NCBI GenBank assembly: GCA_014323925.1
Contig: JACONC010000006.1
Coordinates: forward strand, 78,358 to 142,357
Length of the DNA stretch: 64,000 nucleotides
Direction: 5' to 3'
Origin: Chromatiales bacterium
Lineage (GTDB): Bacteria; Pseudomonadota; Gammaproteobacteria; Poriferisulfidales; Oxydemutatoraceae
Within the stretch, counting starts at the first letter, position 1. Each line of letters begins with the position of its first letter. Below the pieces are notes generated by a model. It did not search any database. It was not told the origin of the DNA and saw only the letters and a program-made list of their open reading frames with translations. The translations under genes were made by a program, and so were the position numbers. Shown here in pieces: positions 8,994-17,992 of this stretch.

Positions 8994-9641
8994 CGTGCCA
9001 GTATAAAGAGCAGTCGCCACCAAAGCTCCGCTAACACCTAAATTAGCGAGTGCTTTTAGATCAGCTTGATTGTGAATGCCACCGCCGACATAGAGCTCGC
9101 CAGCGTAGCGCGTGCGTAGCTGTTTTAACCGCTCAATATTCGTCCCGCTACAACTGCCGATGCGATCCAGCGATAAGACGATGGTGCGAGAGGGCCAGTA
9201 CTGTATTTGTCTAAGTACATTATGTCCAAGTAATTGTTTACCTTGGAAGTCCAGAGATAAGATATAATTTTCATCAACAAAGTAGCTCAGGTTTTGATTG
9301 AGTGTTTCGGTGCCGACGATGGCAGTGAGCGAGTCGGACAGATCCTGTGTGGTGAGTTCGGTGTATGTAGCTATGCCGGAGTCGACCCATAATTCAAGTT
9401 CAGGGAAATTTCGGTGAATATCAGCAATCAGCCGATTATGATTGCCTTGTTTGGTAATCGCATCTAGGTCGGCTAGATATATAATACGCAAGTCTAGCAT
9501 CTTCGACAGAGTTTGTATCACCTTTATAGGTGAAGCGTCTGTGAAGTAATTGGTGCGTAGCGGGCGGTATCTTCTGCGTATTCCGCCTTGTGCTTGAACA
9601 ACTTTGCCGCCCATTAAGTCGATTGCCGGTATGAGCTTCAT
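8979..9641 (-). CDS. HisA/HisF-like TIM-barrel protein of the H4MPT/methylofuran gene set
   Basis: A short (220 residues) relative of HisA: start LIPAIDLMGGKVVQ, then YLADLDAI, WVDSGI, LSLD and VGGGI at the ends of successive beta strands, as in phosphate-binding TIM barrels. It is not a normal histidine gene: no other his gene is near, and it faces genes typical of tetrahydromethanopterin/methylofuran users, where HisA-like proteins recur. The exact reaction is not known to me. Its start is only 18 bases from the start of the divergent ATP-grasp gene. It overlaps fetB convergently by 15 bases. True HisA is the alternative, judged less likely from context and length. Confidence 0.75.
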   Translation of the reverse strand: MKLIPAIDLMGGKVVQAQGGIRRRYRPLRTNYFTDASPIKVIQTLSKMLDLRIIYLADLDAITKQGNHNRLIADIHRNFPELELWVDSGIATYTELTTQDLSDSLTAIVGTETLNQNLSYFVDENYILSLDFQGKQLLGHNVLRQIQYWPSRTIVLSLDRIGSCSGTNIERLKQLRTRYAGELYVGGGIHNQADLKALANLGVSGALVATALYTGTLLGS

Positions 9642-9659
9642 TATTAGGTATATAGAATC

Positions 9660-10646
9660 ATGAAAGTAGTTATATTTGAATATGTCAGCAGTGGTGCATA
9701 TCTATCCGAGTTATTATATTCGGATTTAATCGCTGAAGCAGATTTAATGGTCAATGCTCTAGGGCAAGGCATGGTAGATGCTGGTTGCGAGGTGTTGTTG
9801 TTTCGTGCTCCGTATTGGCCACCGCCGCAATTTGAAGCTAAAATTATTGCGCTAACTGAGAAAGATAATTGGCGCGCGATATTAGCCGACACACTACACG
9901 GTGCTGATGCCTATATACCAGTGGCACCAGAGAGTAATGCTTTGCTTGAAAGCTTATGCGCAATAGCAACCGCAACCGACTGCCTGTTGCTAAACAGTGC
10001 GGCTGAGACGGTACATCAAACCACCGATAAATACGACACATTAAAAAAACTAAAAGCGCATGGTATTCCTTGCGTTGCCTGTTGTAACATAGATGAGTGT
10101 GTTTTCCCAATGCCTGAGGATAGAGTGATTAAACCAAACGACAGTATCGCTTGTAATCACACTTATTTGATTCGTGCCGGCGATACACCCACTGCGGAAC
10201 AAAGACGGCATGCACATATATGTCAACCTTATTTATCCGGTACGACTGCGAGCTTGAGTGTCATTTATAGCGCGCACGCAAAACCTTGTATTTTAGGCGT
10301 TAATCGCCAAGGAATAACGATAGACGAGCACGGGAGTTTTGAATTGCAGGCGTGTCATGTGAATGCACTGGCTCATTTGGATTTGGATTTTGATGGCTTA
10401 GCCGTGGCGCTACAACGATGCTTTAGCGGTCTCATCGGCTATGTCGGTATTGACTTTATCATTGACGATAACATTCCTTATGTGCTGGAAATAAACCCGC
10501 GCGTGACGACTTCGTTTGCCGGTCTGGAAAAAACCATTGCGATGAATCCATGTGCGATGTTATTAGCGGCAGTTCGTGGTGACCCTTTACACTATCCTAT
10601 GCGTAGCGAGTTCACCACCCACACGATAGATTTTCGCGGCGGATAA
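9660..10646 (+). CDS. ATP-grasp ligase, MfnD-like (probable methylofuran biosynthesis)
   Basis: ATP-grasp superfamily protein of 328 residues. The C-terminal metal/ATP-binding signature is GIDFIIDDNIPYVLEINPR near residues 265-285, followed by TTSFAGL; the basic loop VIKPNDS lies mid-protein. In methanogens the ATP-grasp enzyme MfnD joins tyramine to glutamate in methanofuran synthesis, and methylotrophs have homologues in their C1-carrier clusters. The gene precedes an MfnF-type protein by 2 bases, which supports a methylofuran role. The substrate assignment is inferred. It is the first gene of the plus-strand cluster 9660-13711. Confidence 0.78.
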   Translation: MKVVIFEYVSSGAYLSELLYSDLIAEADLMVNALGQGMVDAGCEVLLFRAPYWPPPQFEAKIIALTEKDNWRAILADTLHGADAYIPVAPESNALLESLCAIATATDCLLLNSAAETVHQTTDKYDTLKKLKAHGIPCVACCNIDECVFPMPEDRVIKPNDSIACNHTYLIRAGDTPTAEQRRHAHICQPYLSGTTASLSVIYSAHAKPCILGVNRQGITIDEHGSFELQACHVNALAHLDLDFDGLAVALQRCFSGLIGYVGIDFIIDDNIPYVLEINPRVTTSFAGLEKTIAMNPCAMLLAAVRGDPLHYPMRSEFTTHTIDFRGG

Positions 10647-10648
10647 AA

Positions 10649-11734
10649 ATGGACACTTCCAATCAACCCAAGGGCTCCAATCAACCCAAGCGCTATATAG
10701 GATGGGATATAGGCGGTGCGCATCTTAAAGTTGCGCAGATATTATCGACCGGCAATATTGAAGCGGTGCGGCAAATCGTCTGCCCGTTGTGGTGTGGTAT
10801 TGATAAACTGGAGGATGCATACTACTCGCTATGCAATGAGATTCCAACTTTGGCTGATGTGTCTTCAAACAGTGTGCATGTCGTTACGATGACCGGTGAA
10901 TTGACCGATGGCTTTAACGATAGAGAGCAGGGTGTGTGTAGTATTCTAAGTACGATGCAACGACTGTTGGCATACTCCTTTCTGGTTTATACCAGCGATC
11001 GCGGCATCATCAATAATAAAACTATAACCGACACCGCATCAGTTGCATCGATGAATTGGCGGGCGAGCGCCGAATGGCTTGCTGTTCGTTATGACGAAGG
11101 AATGCTGGTTGATATGGGAAGCACTACTACTGACATAGTGCCGTTCAAATCTGGGCGCATAGCAGTGCGAGGGTATGACGATGCGACACGCATGCAGTGC
11201 GGAGAGTTAATTTACAGCGGTATCAGCAGGACACCCGTTATGGCGATCGCCGAGCAGTTTATTATAAATGGTATCAGCCATCCTATAATGGCAGAAAGTT
11301 TTTCGACAATCGCAGATGTTTATAGGATTTTAGATAATTTAGAAGAAGATAGAGACTTATATCCTACTTCGGATAATGCCGATAAGACGATTGCTAGCAG
11401 TGCTCGGCGATTGGAGCGAATGTTTGGTTTGGATTGGAACGAGGATCTCGCGGGGACGCGCATTAAAGCAAGAGCAATCGCACAGGTGCAGCAGCAAAAG
11501 ATTAGGCACGCTATCGTAGCATTGCTGCAAAGAGAGCAACTAGCCAATAGTACGCGCATCATAGGTGCCGGAGCAGGCTATAAAATTGTCCAGCGCATTG
11601 CTGAGAGCCTCGGCATACAGTTTATACCTTATTATCGTTTGTGGGATAATTTATCAGATGATTTAGAGGATATCGTATGCTGTTGTGCCACTGCGGTTTC
11701 GGTTGCTGCACTGGCGCACCTAAAATACGGATAG
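10649..11734 (+). CDS. Hydantoinase-like H4MPT-linked C1 pathway protein (MfnF-type)
   Basis: 361 residues with the actin-like ATPase fold of the hydantoinase/oxoprolinase A family: an early glycine-rich phosphate loop (GWDIGGAHLK), a second one in VDMGSTTTDIVPF near residue 155, and a late GAGAGYKIVQR. This subgroup is known from bacteria and archaea with tetrahydromethanopterin-linked C1 metabolism. The methanogen member MfnF couples the furan moiety to gamma-glutamyltyramine. The N-terminus contains a duplicated NQPKGSNQPK stretch, probably a disordered tail. Tight spacing to both neighbours (2 and 4 bases) indicates one operon. Confidence 0.85.
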   Translation: MDTSNQPKGSNQPKRYIGWDIGGAHLKVAQILSTGNIEAVRQIVCPLWCGIDKLEDAYYSLCNEIPTLADVSSNSVHVVTMTGELTDGFNDREQGVCSILSTMQRLLAYSFLVYTSDRGIINNKTITDTASVASMNWRASAEWLAVRYDEGMLVDMGSTTTDIVPFKSGRIAVRGYDDATRMQCGELIYSGISRTPVMAIAEQFIINGISHPIMAESFSTIADVYRILDNLEEDRDLYPTSDNADKTIASSARRLERMFGLDWNEDLAGTRIKARAIAQVQQQKIRHAIVALLQREQLANSTRIIGAGAGYKIVQRIAESLGIQFIPYYRLWDNLSDDLEDIVCCCATAVSVAALAHLKYG

Positions 11735-11738
11735 AGAT

Positions 11739-13124
11739 ATGTCTGCATTGTGGATAAAAGATTTGGAATATCAAAGCGACAGCACTCGGTTATTCGATTG
11801 TTTGGTCGGACAACCTGGGGCGATATTTCTCGACAGTGGTAGCCGTCCGCACGAACGGGCTTGTTATGATATTTTAGCAGCTGCGCCTTCGCGTCTCATT
11901 CACAGCAAAGACGGCATCACGACCGTAACCTACGCTGACGGTCGTGCACAAAGCTATCGCGATGATCCCTTTGCGATCGTGCGCTCAGAAATTGCTTTCA
12001 ACGACATAGAATGTGATAGATATTTGCCTTTTCATACTGGGGCTATCGGATATTTCGCTTATGACCTTGGTCGGCGCATTGAGAAATTACCACAGCATGC
12101 CGCTGATGCAGATAATTTACCGGAACTTATGCTAGGCATATACGATTGGGCTGTCATCACCGATCATGCGCTAAAGCGAACCTACTTAATCGCCCATCCG
12201 AATGCTCAATTTGGTGATAAAGAATTTAACTATTGGCAAACACTACTCAGTAATCCGCCACCGCCGCGGGCTAAAACTGCCTGCCTACAATTGGCACCGT
12301 TACAATCAAATATGGATCGTACCACCTATATGAAATGTTTCAATGCGGTAAAGGAGCATATCTATCAGGGTAATTGCTATCAAATTAATTTAGCGCAACG
12401 CTTTGCCGTCGCACTGCAAGCTGATGCCTGGCAGTTATATCGTCGCTTGCGCTTGATTAACTCAGCACCTTATTCGGCATATTTGGATTTTGGAGAATTT
12501 CAAGTTTTGAGTATTTCCCCTGAGCGGTTTTTAGATTTGCACAGCGGTTGTGCTGAGACCAACCCTATCAAAGGCACGCGCCCGCGCCACCGTGATCCAC
12601 ACCTAGATAAGAAGCAAATAGAAGCATTATCCAATAGTGCTAAAGATAAAGCTGAAAACCTAATGATTGTCGATTTATTACGCAACGATTTTGGTAAAAG
12701 CTGTATGCCTGGTTCTATTATTGCCGAAGATTTATTCACTATACAGAGCTTTGATAATGTGCATCATATGGTGAGTAGCGTTTGCGGAATTTTGGCAAGG
12801 AATAAAGATGCGCTACATTTGCTAAAAGACTGTTTTCCAGGCGGATCTATCACTGGTGCGCCTAAATTGCGGGCGATGGAAATTATTGAGCAGCTAGAAC
12901 CGCATAGACGCGGCGTGTACTGCGGTGCGATAGGCTATTTAAGCCGCAACGGTAATATGGTACTCAATATTGCGATACGCACTGCAGTATATAAAAACCA
13001 ACAATTTGTATTTTACGGTGGCGGCGGTATCGTTTCGGACTCCGATGGTGAAGCGGAATACCAAGAAACGATCGATAAAGTCTCTTCAATGATGGATTTA
13101 TTAAAGGAATTGGCCAGCGAATGA
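11739..13124 (+). CDS. pabB: Aminodeoxychorismate synthase component I
   Basis: Chorismate-binding enzyme of 461 residues converting chorismate to aminodeoxychorismate, the precursor of p-aminobenzoate. Signatures are ISPERFLDLHSG, NPIKGTRPR near residue 275, the DLLRNDFGKS stretch, and PGGSITGAPK near residue 365 followed by EIIEQLEPHRRGVYCG. The KGT motif favours PabB over TrpE. p-Aminobenzoate feeds folate and also tetrahydromethanopterin, which explains its place in the C1-cofactor cluster. No pabA glutaminase or pabC is adjacent. Its stop overlaps the next gene by 4 bases (ATGA). Confidence 0.92.
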   Translation: MSALWIKDLEYQSDSTRLFDCLVGQPGAIFLDSGSRPHERACYDILAAAPSRLIHSKDGITTVTYADGRAQSYRDDPFAIVRSEIAFNDIECDRYLPFHTGAIGYFAYDLGRRIEKLPQHAADADNLPELMLGIYDWAVITDHALKRTYLIAHPNAQFGDKEFNYWQTLLSNPPPPRAKTACLQLAPLQSNMDRTTYMKCFNAVKEHIYQGNCYQINLAQRFAVALQADAWQLYRRLRLINSAPYSAYLDFGEFQVLSISPERFLDLHSGCAETNPIKGTRPRHRDPHLDKKQIEALSNSAKDKAENLMIVDLLRNDFGKSCMPGSIIAEDLFTIQSFDNVHHMVSSVCGILARNKDALHLLKDCFPGGSITGAPKLRAMEIIEQLEPHRRGVYCGAIGYLSRNGNMVLNIAIRTAVYKNQQFVFYGGGGIVSDSDGEAEYQETIDKVSSMMDLLKELASE

Positions 13125-13711
13125 ACTGGGTCTTAAAGTTGGGTGGCAGTTTGTATGCTTATCCAATGTTAGCGCAATTACTGACGCATCTGCGAGACCT
13201 ATCGCTTGCCAGTGACAGCTTTACGATAGTGCCGGGCGGTGGTCCTTTCGCTGATCAAGTGCGCGCTGCCTACCAGCAATGGCGGTTAGACGATACGACA
13301 GCACATCGCATGGCGATATTAGGTATGCGGTTATACGGTCGGCTATTGGCCGGTCTATCAAAACTGCCGGTGCGCTATACTGACGACCCAGATGATGCAC
13401 AATGTGCTATATGGTTGCCGAGCGATACGCCGATACCAGCTTGCCTAGCTGATATTCCTGCCGAGCTATTGGATTGGGATTTCACTTCAGATTCTATATC
13501 ACTTTGCTTGGCAAAAAATATAGGCGCACAGTATTTAGTATTATTGAAAGCCATATCAGTCGAGCAAGCGCATTCTTTTGATAAACTGGTCGATAGATGT
13601 TTTATCGGTTTGATGCGAGACACTTCAGTGCAAGTGATTTGTCTATCGGCAGATCAGTGTCTGCAGTTGAATAGCTTAGCCGAACTGATGCGTTATCGGA
13701 TTGCTTCATAG
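13121..13711 (+). CDS. Amino-acid-kinase-fold protein, MfnE-like
   Basis: Compact protein of 196 residues with amino acid kinase signatures: KLGGSLY at the start, IVPGGGPFADQ near residue 36, and WDFTSDSISLCLAKNIGAQ near residue 123 leading to VLLKAIS. It is shorter than typical aspartate or acetylglutamate kinases. In methanogens the AAK-family enzyme MfnE phosphorylates the aminomethylfuran phosphate intermediate. Homologues occur in the C1-cofactor clusters of methylotrophs, so a methylofuran role is inferred from context. It is translationally coupled to pabB by ATGA overlap and ends the operon. Confidence 0.8.
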   Translation: MNWVLKLGGSLYAYPMLAQLLTHLRDLSLASDSFTIVPGGGPFADQVRAAYQQWRLDDTTAHRMAILGMRLYGRLLAGLSKLPVRYTDDPDDAQCAIWLPSDTPIPACLADIPAELLDWDFTSDSISLCLAKNIGAQYLVLLKAISVEQAHSFDKLVDRCFIGLMRDTSVQVICLSADQCLQLNSLAELMRYRIAS

Positions 13712-13738
13712 CGCGCTGTTGATAAGTTCAGCCAAACC

Positions 13739-14335
13739 TCATTGTGTTTTAGTGATGAGGGTGATGACACCGATGATTGGGTGGTCTATGTAAAATAGCT
13801 TGTTCTCAGCAATAATCCTATCTACACTGATCGGCACCGAAAAAGTTTGCGGCACATCTAAGACCTCCGATGCTTGGTCATAGTCGGGATCGTATTGAAA
13901 GTCCAGCAGTAGTTTGAAATAACCCCCATAGCCCATCCAGGCAGTGCCTTTGAGTAAGCCATTTTGAGGTTCTCTTAAGATATTGATATGCGGTGCTCTG
14001 GAGCGATCATAAGGAGGTTGTTGCCAGGCACCGTGATAGAGCAGTTGGTAGCGGCTATCTCGTTCAATGCGCTGTGCTTCAGCAGCTAGTTGTAAACGGT
14101 TTGATGGTACCGCTCGCACACTGCTGTGGGCGGTGGTTTGATACAAATCTAGAGTTGCACGTTCTCGGTTTTGTTCGCTAGCTAGAGGACTGATATCTTG
14201 TATTTGTCTTAACTCTAAATCCGCGTCTATTTGCTTGAATACGATAATCTCTGCTTGATACAGTTCGGCACTGTCTTGTGCGTGGGCATAAGCGGTGCAT
14301 ACCAGCAGCAATACTACAACGATGATAGCTTTCAT
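13739..14335 (-). CDS. csiV: CsiV family periplasmic protein
   Basis: 198 residues with a cleavable signal peptide (hydrophobic core VVVLLLVCTA, AHA cleavage region). The mature protein opens with AELYQAEIIVFKQ, typical of the CsiV family (peptidoglycan-associated, linked to cell-shape control in Vibrio). It has a C-terminal region ending FYIDHPIIGVITLI. It starts directly after the mfd stop with no gap, which matches the mfd-csiV neighbourhood seen in many gammaproteobacteria. Molecular function is poorly defined. Convergent with the amino-acid-kinase-like gene, 27 bases apart. Confidence 0.78.
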   Translation of the reverse strand: MKAIIVVVLLLVCTAYAHAQDSAELYQAEIIVFKQIDADLELRQIQDISPLASEQNRERATLDLYQTTAHSSVRAVPSNRLQLAAEAQRIERDSRYQLLYHGAWQQPPYDRSRAPHINILREPQNGLLKGTAWMGYGGYFKLLLDFQYDPDYDQASEVLDVPQTFSVPISVDRIIAENKLFYIDHPIIGVITLITKTQ

Positions 14336-17300
14336 TTAAGCAGCCCGCTGCAATGCTAGAAGGTCGAGAAAGTCTTGTAATTTAGATTCACGCGTAGCGA
14401 TATCTTCCATACTATTTTCACCTTCGTTAATAATCAATTTATGCTTGCCTATGAAACGGTATTTTGCCGGTTCCTTTTTAATCATAGCTATCAGCTTATC
14501 TAAATCCAACCTCGGTTGCTCTTCAAAGAAGATATGCAACTCGGATTCATCGGCAGTTAGTTTTCGTATGCCTATATTGTGGCATATTATTCTCAGCCTT
14601 GCATTGGTATATAGATTTTTTGCATAGTCGGGTAGCACACCGAAACGATCTATCATCTCCACTTTGAGAGTCGCTAGGCTTCGTTCGTCATCGGCAGCGG
14701 CGATGCGGCGGTAGCATACCAGCCGCAAATTAACATCTGCGATATATTCGGGTGGAATGAGCGCGGGTTCACCCAGGTTGACTTCAGTGACGGTATCTAA
14801 TGGTTGATCTATGTTGGGCACTAAGCCGGCTTTGAGTGTGTCAACAGCTTGTCTCAGTAGCCTATTATACATTGCGAAACCGACTTTATGTATATGTCCG
14901 CTTTGTTCTTCGCCCAGTAATTCACCGGCGCCTCTAATCTCTAAGTCGTGGCTTGATATAGTAAAGCCGATGCTCAAATCCTCAAGCGATTCTATAACTT
15001 CAAGCCGTTTGATCGCATCGTCGGTAATTGCGCTACGCGAAGGAATAAGCAGATAAGCATAAGCCGCGTGATGCGAGCGACCAACGCGCCCGCGTAGTTG
15101 ATGTAGTTGTGCTAAGCCGAAGTGGTCAGCGCGATTGATTAGCATGGTATTTGCATTGGGTATGTCTATACCGCTTTCTATGATAGTAGTGCAAACTAAG
15201 ATATGATACTTATGGTTGTAGAAATCCATCATCGTCTGTTCCAATTCTCTTTTCGGCAGCTGCCCGTGCGCAACCGCAATTGTCGCATCGGGCAAAAGTT
15301 CTTTTAGATTTTCGGCAACATCGTCAATCGTTTTTACTTCATTGTGCAGGAAGAAAATCTGCCCGCCGCGTCGTAGTTCTCGGATGCACGCCTCGTAGAT
15401 GAGCGTATCATCCCATTGTGTGACAAAAGTTCGAATGGCTTGACGCCCAGGTGGCGGTGTTGCAATGACTGATAAATCTTTCAAACCACCAAGGCTCATG
15501 CTCAATGTGCGCGGTATCGGTGTAGCCGTCAATGTCAGTACATCAGCCGAAGTGCGCAGCGATTTTATCTTTTCTTTATCCTGGACACCGAAGCAGTGTT
15601 CCTCGTCGATGACGATAAGCCCTAGATTATTAAAGTCTGGTGGTGTACGCAACAAGGTATGGGTCGCAATGACAATGTCTACGCGACCTTTTTGTAGATC
15701 GGCTAGAATTTTCTTTTTCTGCTTATTGGAGACAAAGCGCGACAACATTTCTATATGTACTGGCCACTTTGCAAACCGTTCTCTGAAAGATTCAAAATGT
15801 TGTATTGCCAGCAGTGTAGTAGGCACTAATACTGCGACTTGTTTTCGGTTATGCACCGCGATGAAGGCTGCACGTATTGCAATTTCAGTTTTACCGAAGC
15901 CTACATCTCCGCAGATGATTCTATCCATCGCTTTGTCGAGATTCATGTCCTGTAACACATCATTGATAGCACTTTGCTGATCAGGTGTCTCGCGATAAGG
16001 AAAATCACTAGCGAAGCTATGGTAATCGGAATGGTTTATGTCAAAGCGGATATTAGCCGATGCTTTACGACGCGCTTGTGTATCGAGCAATTCGGCAGCG
16101 ACATCGTATGCTTTCATCGCTGCTTTGCGCTTTGCCGCGTTCCATTGTCGGCTACCTAGTTTGTCCAATTTAACCTGCTCGGAAGTATTGCCGCTATAAC
16201 GGCTCAACAAATGTAGTGCTGCGACCGGCACATATAACTTATCTTGATCGGCATACTCAAGCACGCAAAATTCAGCTAGATAACCACCTACGGTCATCGT
16301 TTTTATACCTACGAAACGACCGATACCGTGATCTTGATGCACGGTAATATTACCTATTTCTAAATCTCCTATGCTTTGTATCAGTGCTGCAGCATTGCGG
16401 GCTTGCCTAGACTTTGTCCCGCTGGCGTGGGCCGTTGCGGTGATATCGTGGTAATCAATCAGTGCGATATGCGGGTCGTTGAGTATTACGCTTTGTTGTA
16501 AGTCGGCACAAGTTATGCCTAGTTTAGGCTTCTGTTTGATAAAAGCCTGCCAGCTTTCTATCGGCTTCGGAGAGATGCGATACGGTCGAAGAATTTCTAA
16601 TAATTGCTCCAGATATCCTTGTGTGGGTGCAGTCATTAAGATGTGACCGTCGTAATCTCGGATGAAATTTTTCAATTTCAATGCTGGTTGTTTTTGATGA
16701 TGATCCAATGCTACTGGCGGTGGTTTACGAGTTTTGAAATTGCAAGTATATTTTTGCTGTGTTTCGCTATGATACTTGAAGGTTTGGGTTTCAATACTAT
16801 CAAAGCTCGTTATCTGTGCTAGCAACTCGTCGCCATTGAGGTAGAGCTGTGCCGGCTTTAGCAATGCGCGTTCTTTTGTGTGGCTGAGTAATTGGTATCT
16901 TTCCTCGATATAATCGTTATGCTTAGTTGCTTCTTCGCTAATGCTTTGCGGATAGATGCACACTGTGTGGTCGGCGAGATAATCAAACAATGTTGCGCTC
17001 TCGTTATGAAAAAGCGGCAGATAGTATTCTATACCTGCCGGAATAATATTCTCGCTGATACTCGTATATATATAGCATTGATCAGGTTGCGCAGTGAAAG
17101 TTGAGCGGAACTTATATCTAAAAGACTCAATGTTCTTTTTGTCGATTAAAAACTCACGCGCCGGTAGTATAGTGGTAGAAGCTATTTTTTTTATAGTTTG
17201 CTGATTGTCGGTATTGAATATGCGTAAGCTATCTATGCGGTCATCCCATAAATCTATACGCGTAGGGTAGTCGGATGCTGGAGAGTAGAAGTCGATAATC

Positions 17301-17785
17301 GATCCGCGTACTGCGTATTCTCCGTAAGATTGGACTTGCGAGACTGAAGTATAGCCGAGCGTGAATAGCCGCGCGCGAAAATCCTCTCGATCGATAACAT
17401 CGCCCACCGTAATAATGCTGGTGTTTTTTTTGATGAACGAGCAGGGCGGCAATCTCTGTAATACCGTAGCCACTGATGCAATACATATTTGACTACCTGC
17501 AGATAGTAGCTGTGACAATATAGCCAGGCGGGTGGCAAGAATATTCTCGTCCGGCGAGAAGCGGTCATAAGCGAGTGTTTCATAACCCGGCAATAGCAAT
17601 AATTTGCTATCGGCCAAAAAATCGGCTAGAAAGAATTGTAGCTGATTGTATAGGCGGTTGACTGCCGTAGCATCAGGTGCAATGAGTAATAAGGGTTGCT
17701 TTTGCTGCTGATATAAGCACGCAATCTGATAGGCGAGGCTACATCCTAGTAATTCACCCCAGCGTAGTGATTTAGGTTTCGTCAT
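14336..17785 (-). CDS. mfd: Transcription-repair coupling factor
   Basis: 1149-residue SF2 translocase that removes stalled RNA polymerase and recruits UvrA. The UvrB-like N-terminal region holds LLLPGYETLAYDR near residue 60. The RNA-polymerase-interacting domain lies around GDLEIGNITVHQDHGIGRF. The motor domain has CGDVGFGKTEIAIRAA (Walker A), IDEEHCFGV (DEEH box), TATPIPRTL, and late motifs GIDIPNANTMLI and QLRGRVGRS. The C-terminal TRCF domain follows. Length matches the family (about 1150). It heads an mfd-csiV unit; the 207 bases upstream separate it from fccB on the same strand. Confidence 0.97.
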   Translation of the reverse strand: MTKPKSLRWGELLGCSLAYQIACLYQQQKQPLLLIAPDATAVNRLYNQLQFFLADFLADSKLLLLPGYETLAYDRFSPDENILATRLAILSQLLSAGSQICIASVATVLQRLPPCSFIKKNTSIITVGDVIDREDFRARLFTLGYTSVSQVQSYGEYAVRGSIIDFYSPASDYPTRIDLWDDRIDSLRIFNTDNQQTIKKIASTTILPAREFLIDKKNIESFRYKFRSTFTAQPDQCYIYTSISENIIPAGIEYYLPLFHNESATLFDYLADHTVCIYPQSISEEATKHNDYIEERYQLLSHTKERALLKPAQLYLNGDELLAQITSFDSIETQTFKYHSETQQKYTCNFKTRKPPPVALDHHQKQPALKLKNFIRDYDGHILMTAPTQGYLEQLLEILRPYRISPKPIESWQAFIKQKPKLGITCADLQQSVILNDPHIALIDYHDITATAHASGTKSRQARNAAALIQSIGDLEIGNITVHQDHGIGRFVGIKTMTVGGYLAEFCVLEYADQDKLYVPVAALHLLSRYSGNTSEQVKLDKLGSRQWNAAKRKAAMKAYDVAAELLDTQARRKASANIRFDINHSDYHSFASDFPYRETPDQQSAINDVLQDMNLDKAMDRIICGDVGFGKTEIAIRAAFIAVHNRKQVAVLVPTTLLAIQHFESFRERFAKWPVHIEMLSRFVSNKQKKKILADLQKGRVDIVIATHTLLRTPPDFNNLGLIVIDEEHCFGVQDKEKIKSLRTSADVLTLTATPIPRTLSMSLGGLKDLSVIATPPPGRQAIRTFVTQWDDTLIYEACIRELRRGGQIFFLHNEVKTIDDVAENLKELLPDATIAVAHGQLPKRELEQTMMDFYNHKYHILVCTTIIESGIDIPNANTMLINRADHFGLAQLHQLRGRVGRSHHAAYAYLLIPSRSAITDDAIKRLEVIESLEDLSIGFTISSHDLEIRGAGELLGEEQSGHIHKVGFAMYNRLLRQAVDTLKAGLVPNIDQPLDTVTEVNLGEPALIPPEYIADVNLRLVCYRRIAAADDERSLATLKVEMIDRFGVLPDYAKNLYTNARLRIICHNIGIRKLTADESELHIFFEEQPRLDLDKLIAMIKKEPAKYRFIGKHKLIINEGENSMEDIATRESKLQDFLDLLALQRAA

Positions 17786-17992
17786 ATAAAGCGCATAGAA
17801 TTATAGCAATTACTACGGAGGTGCTGTTAACACATCTCTTTATTTTGCCGTAGACCATCTGCGACACTGCCGCCGACGGTAAGACTTTTGGTAATTATAT
17901 ATTCAATTTGGTATCAGCCAAATTACTGATTAATGCGTTACAGAGTAGCTATCTTGTCTTGTCAAGCTATTCATACAGATAGTGGTTTTTTA

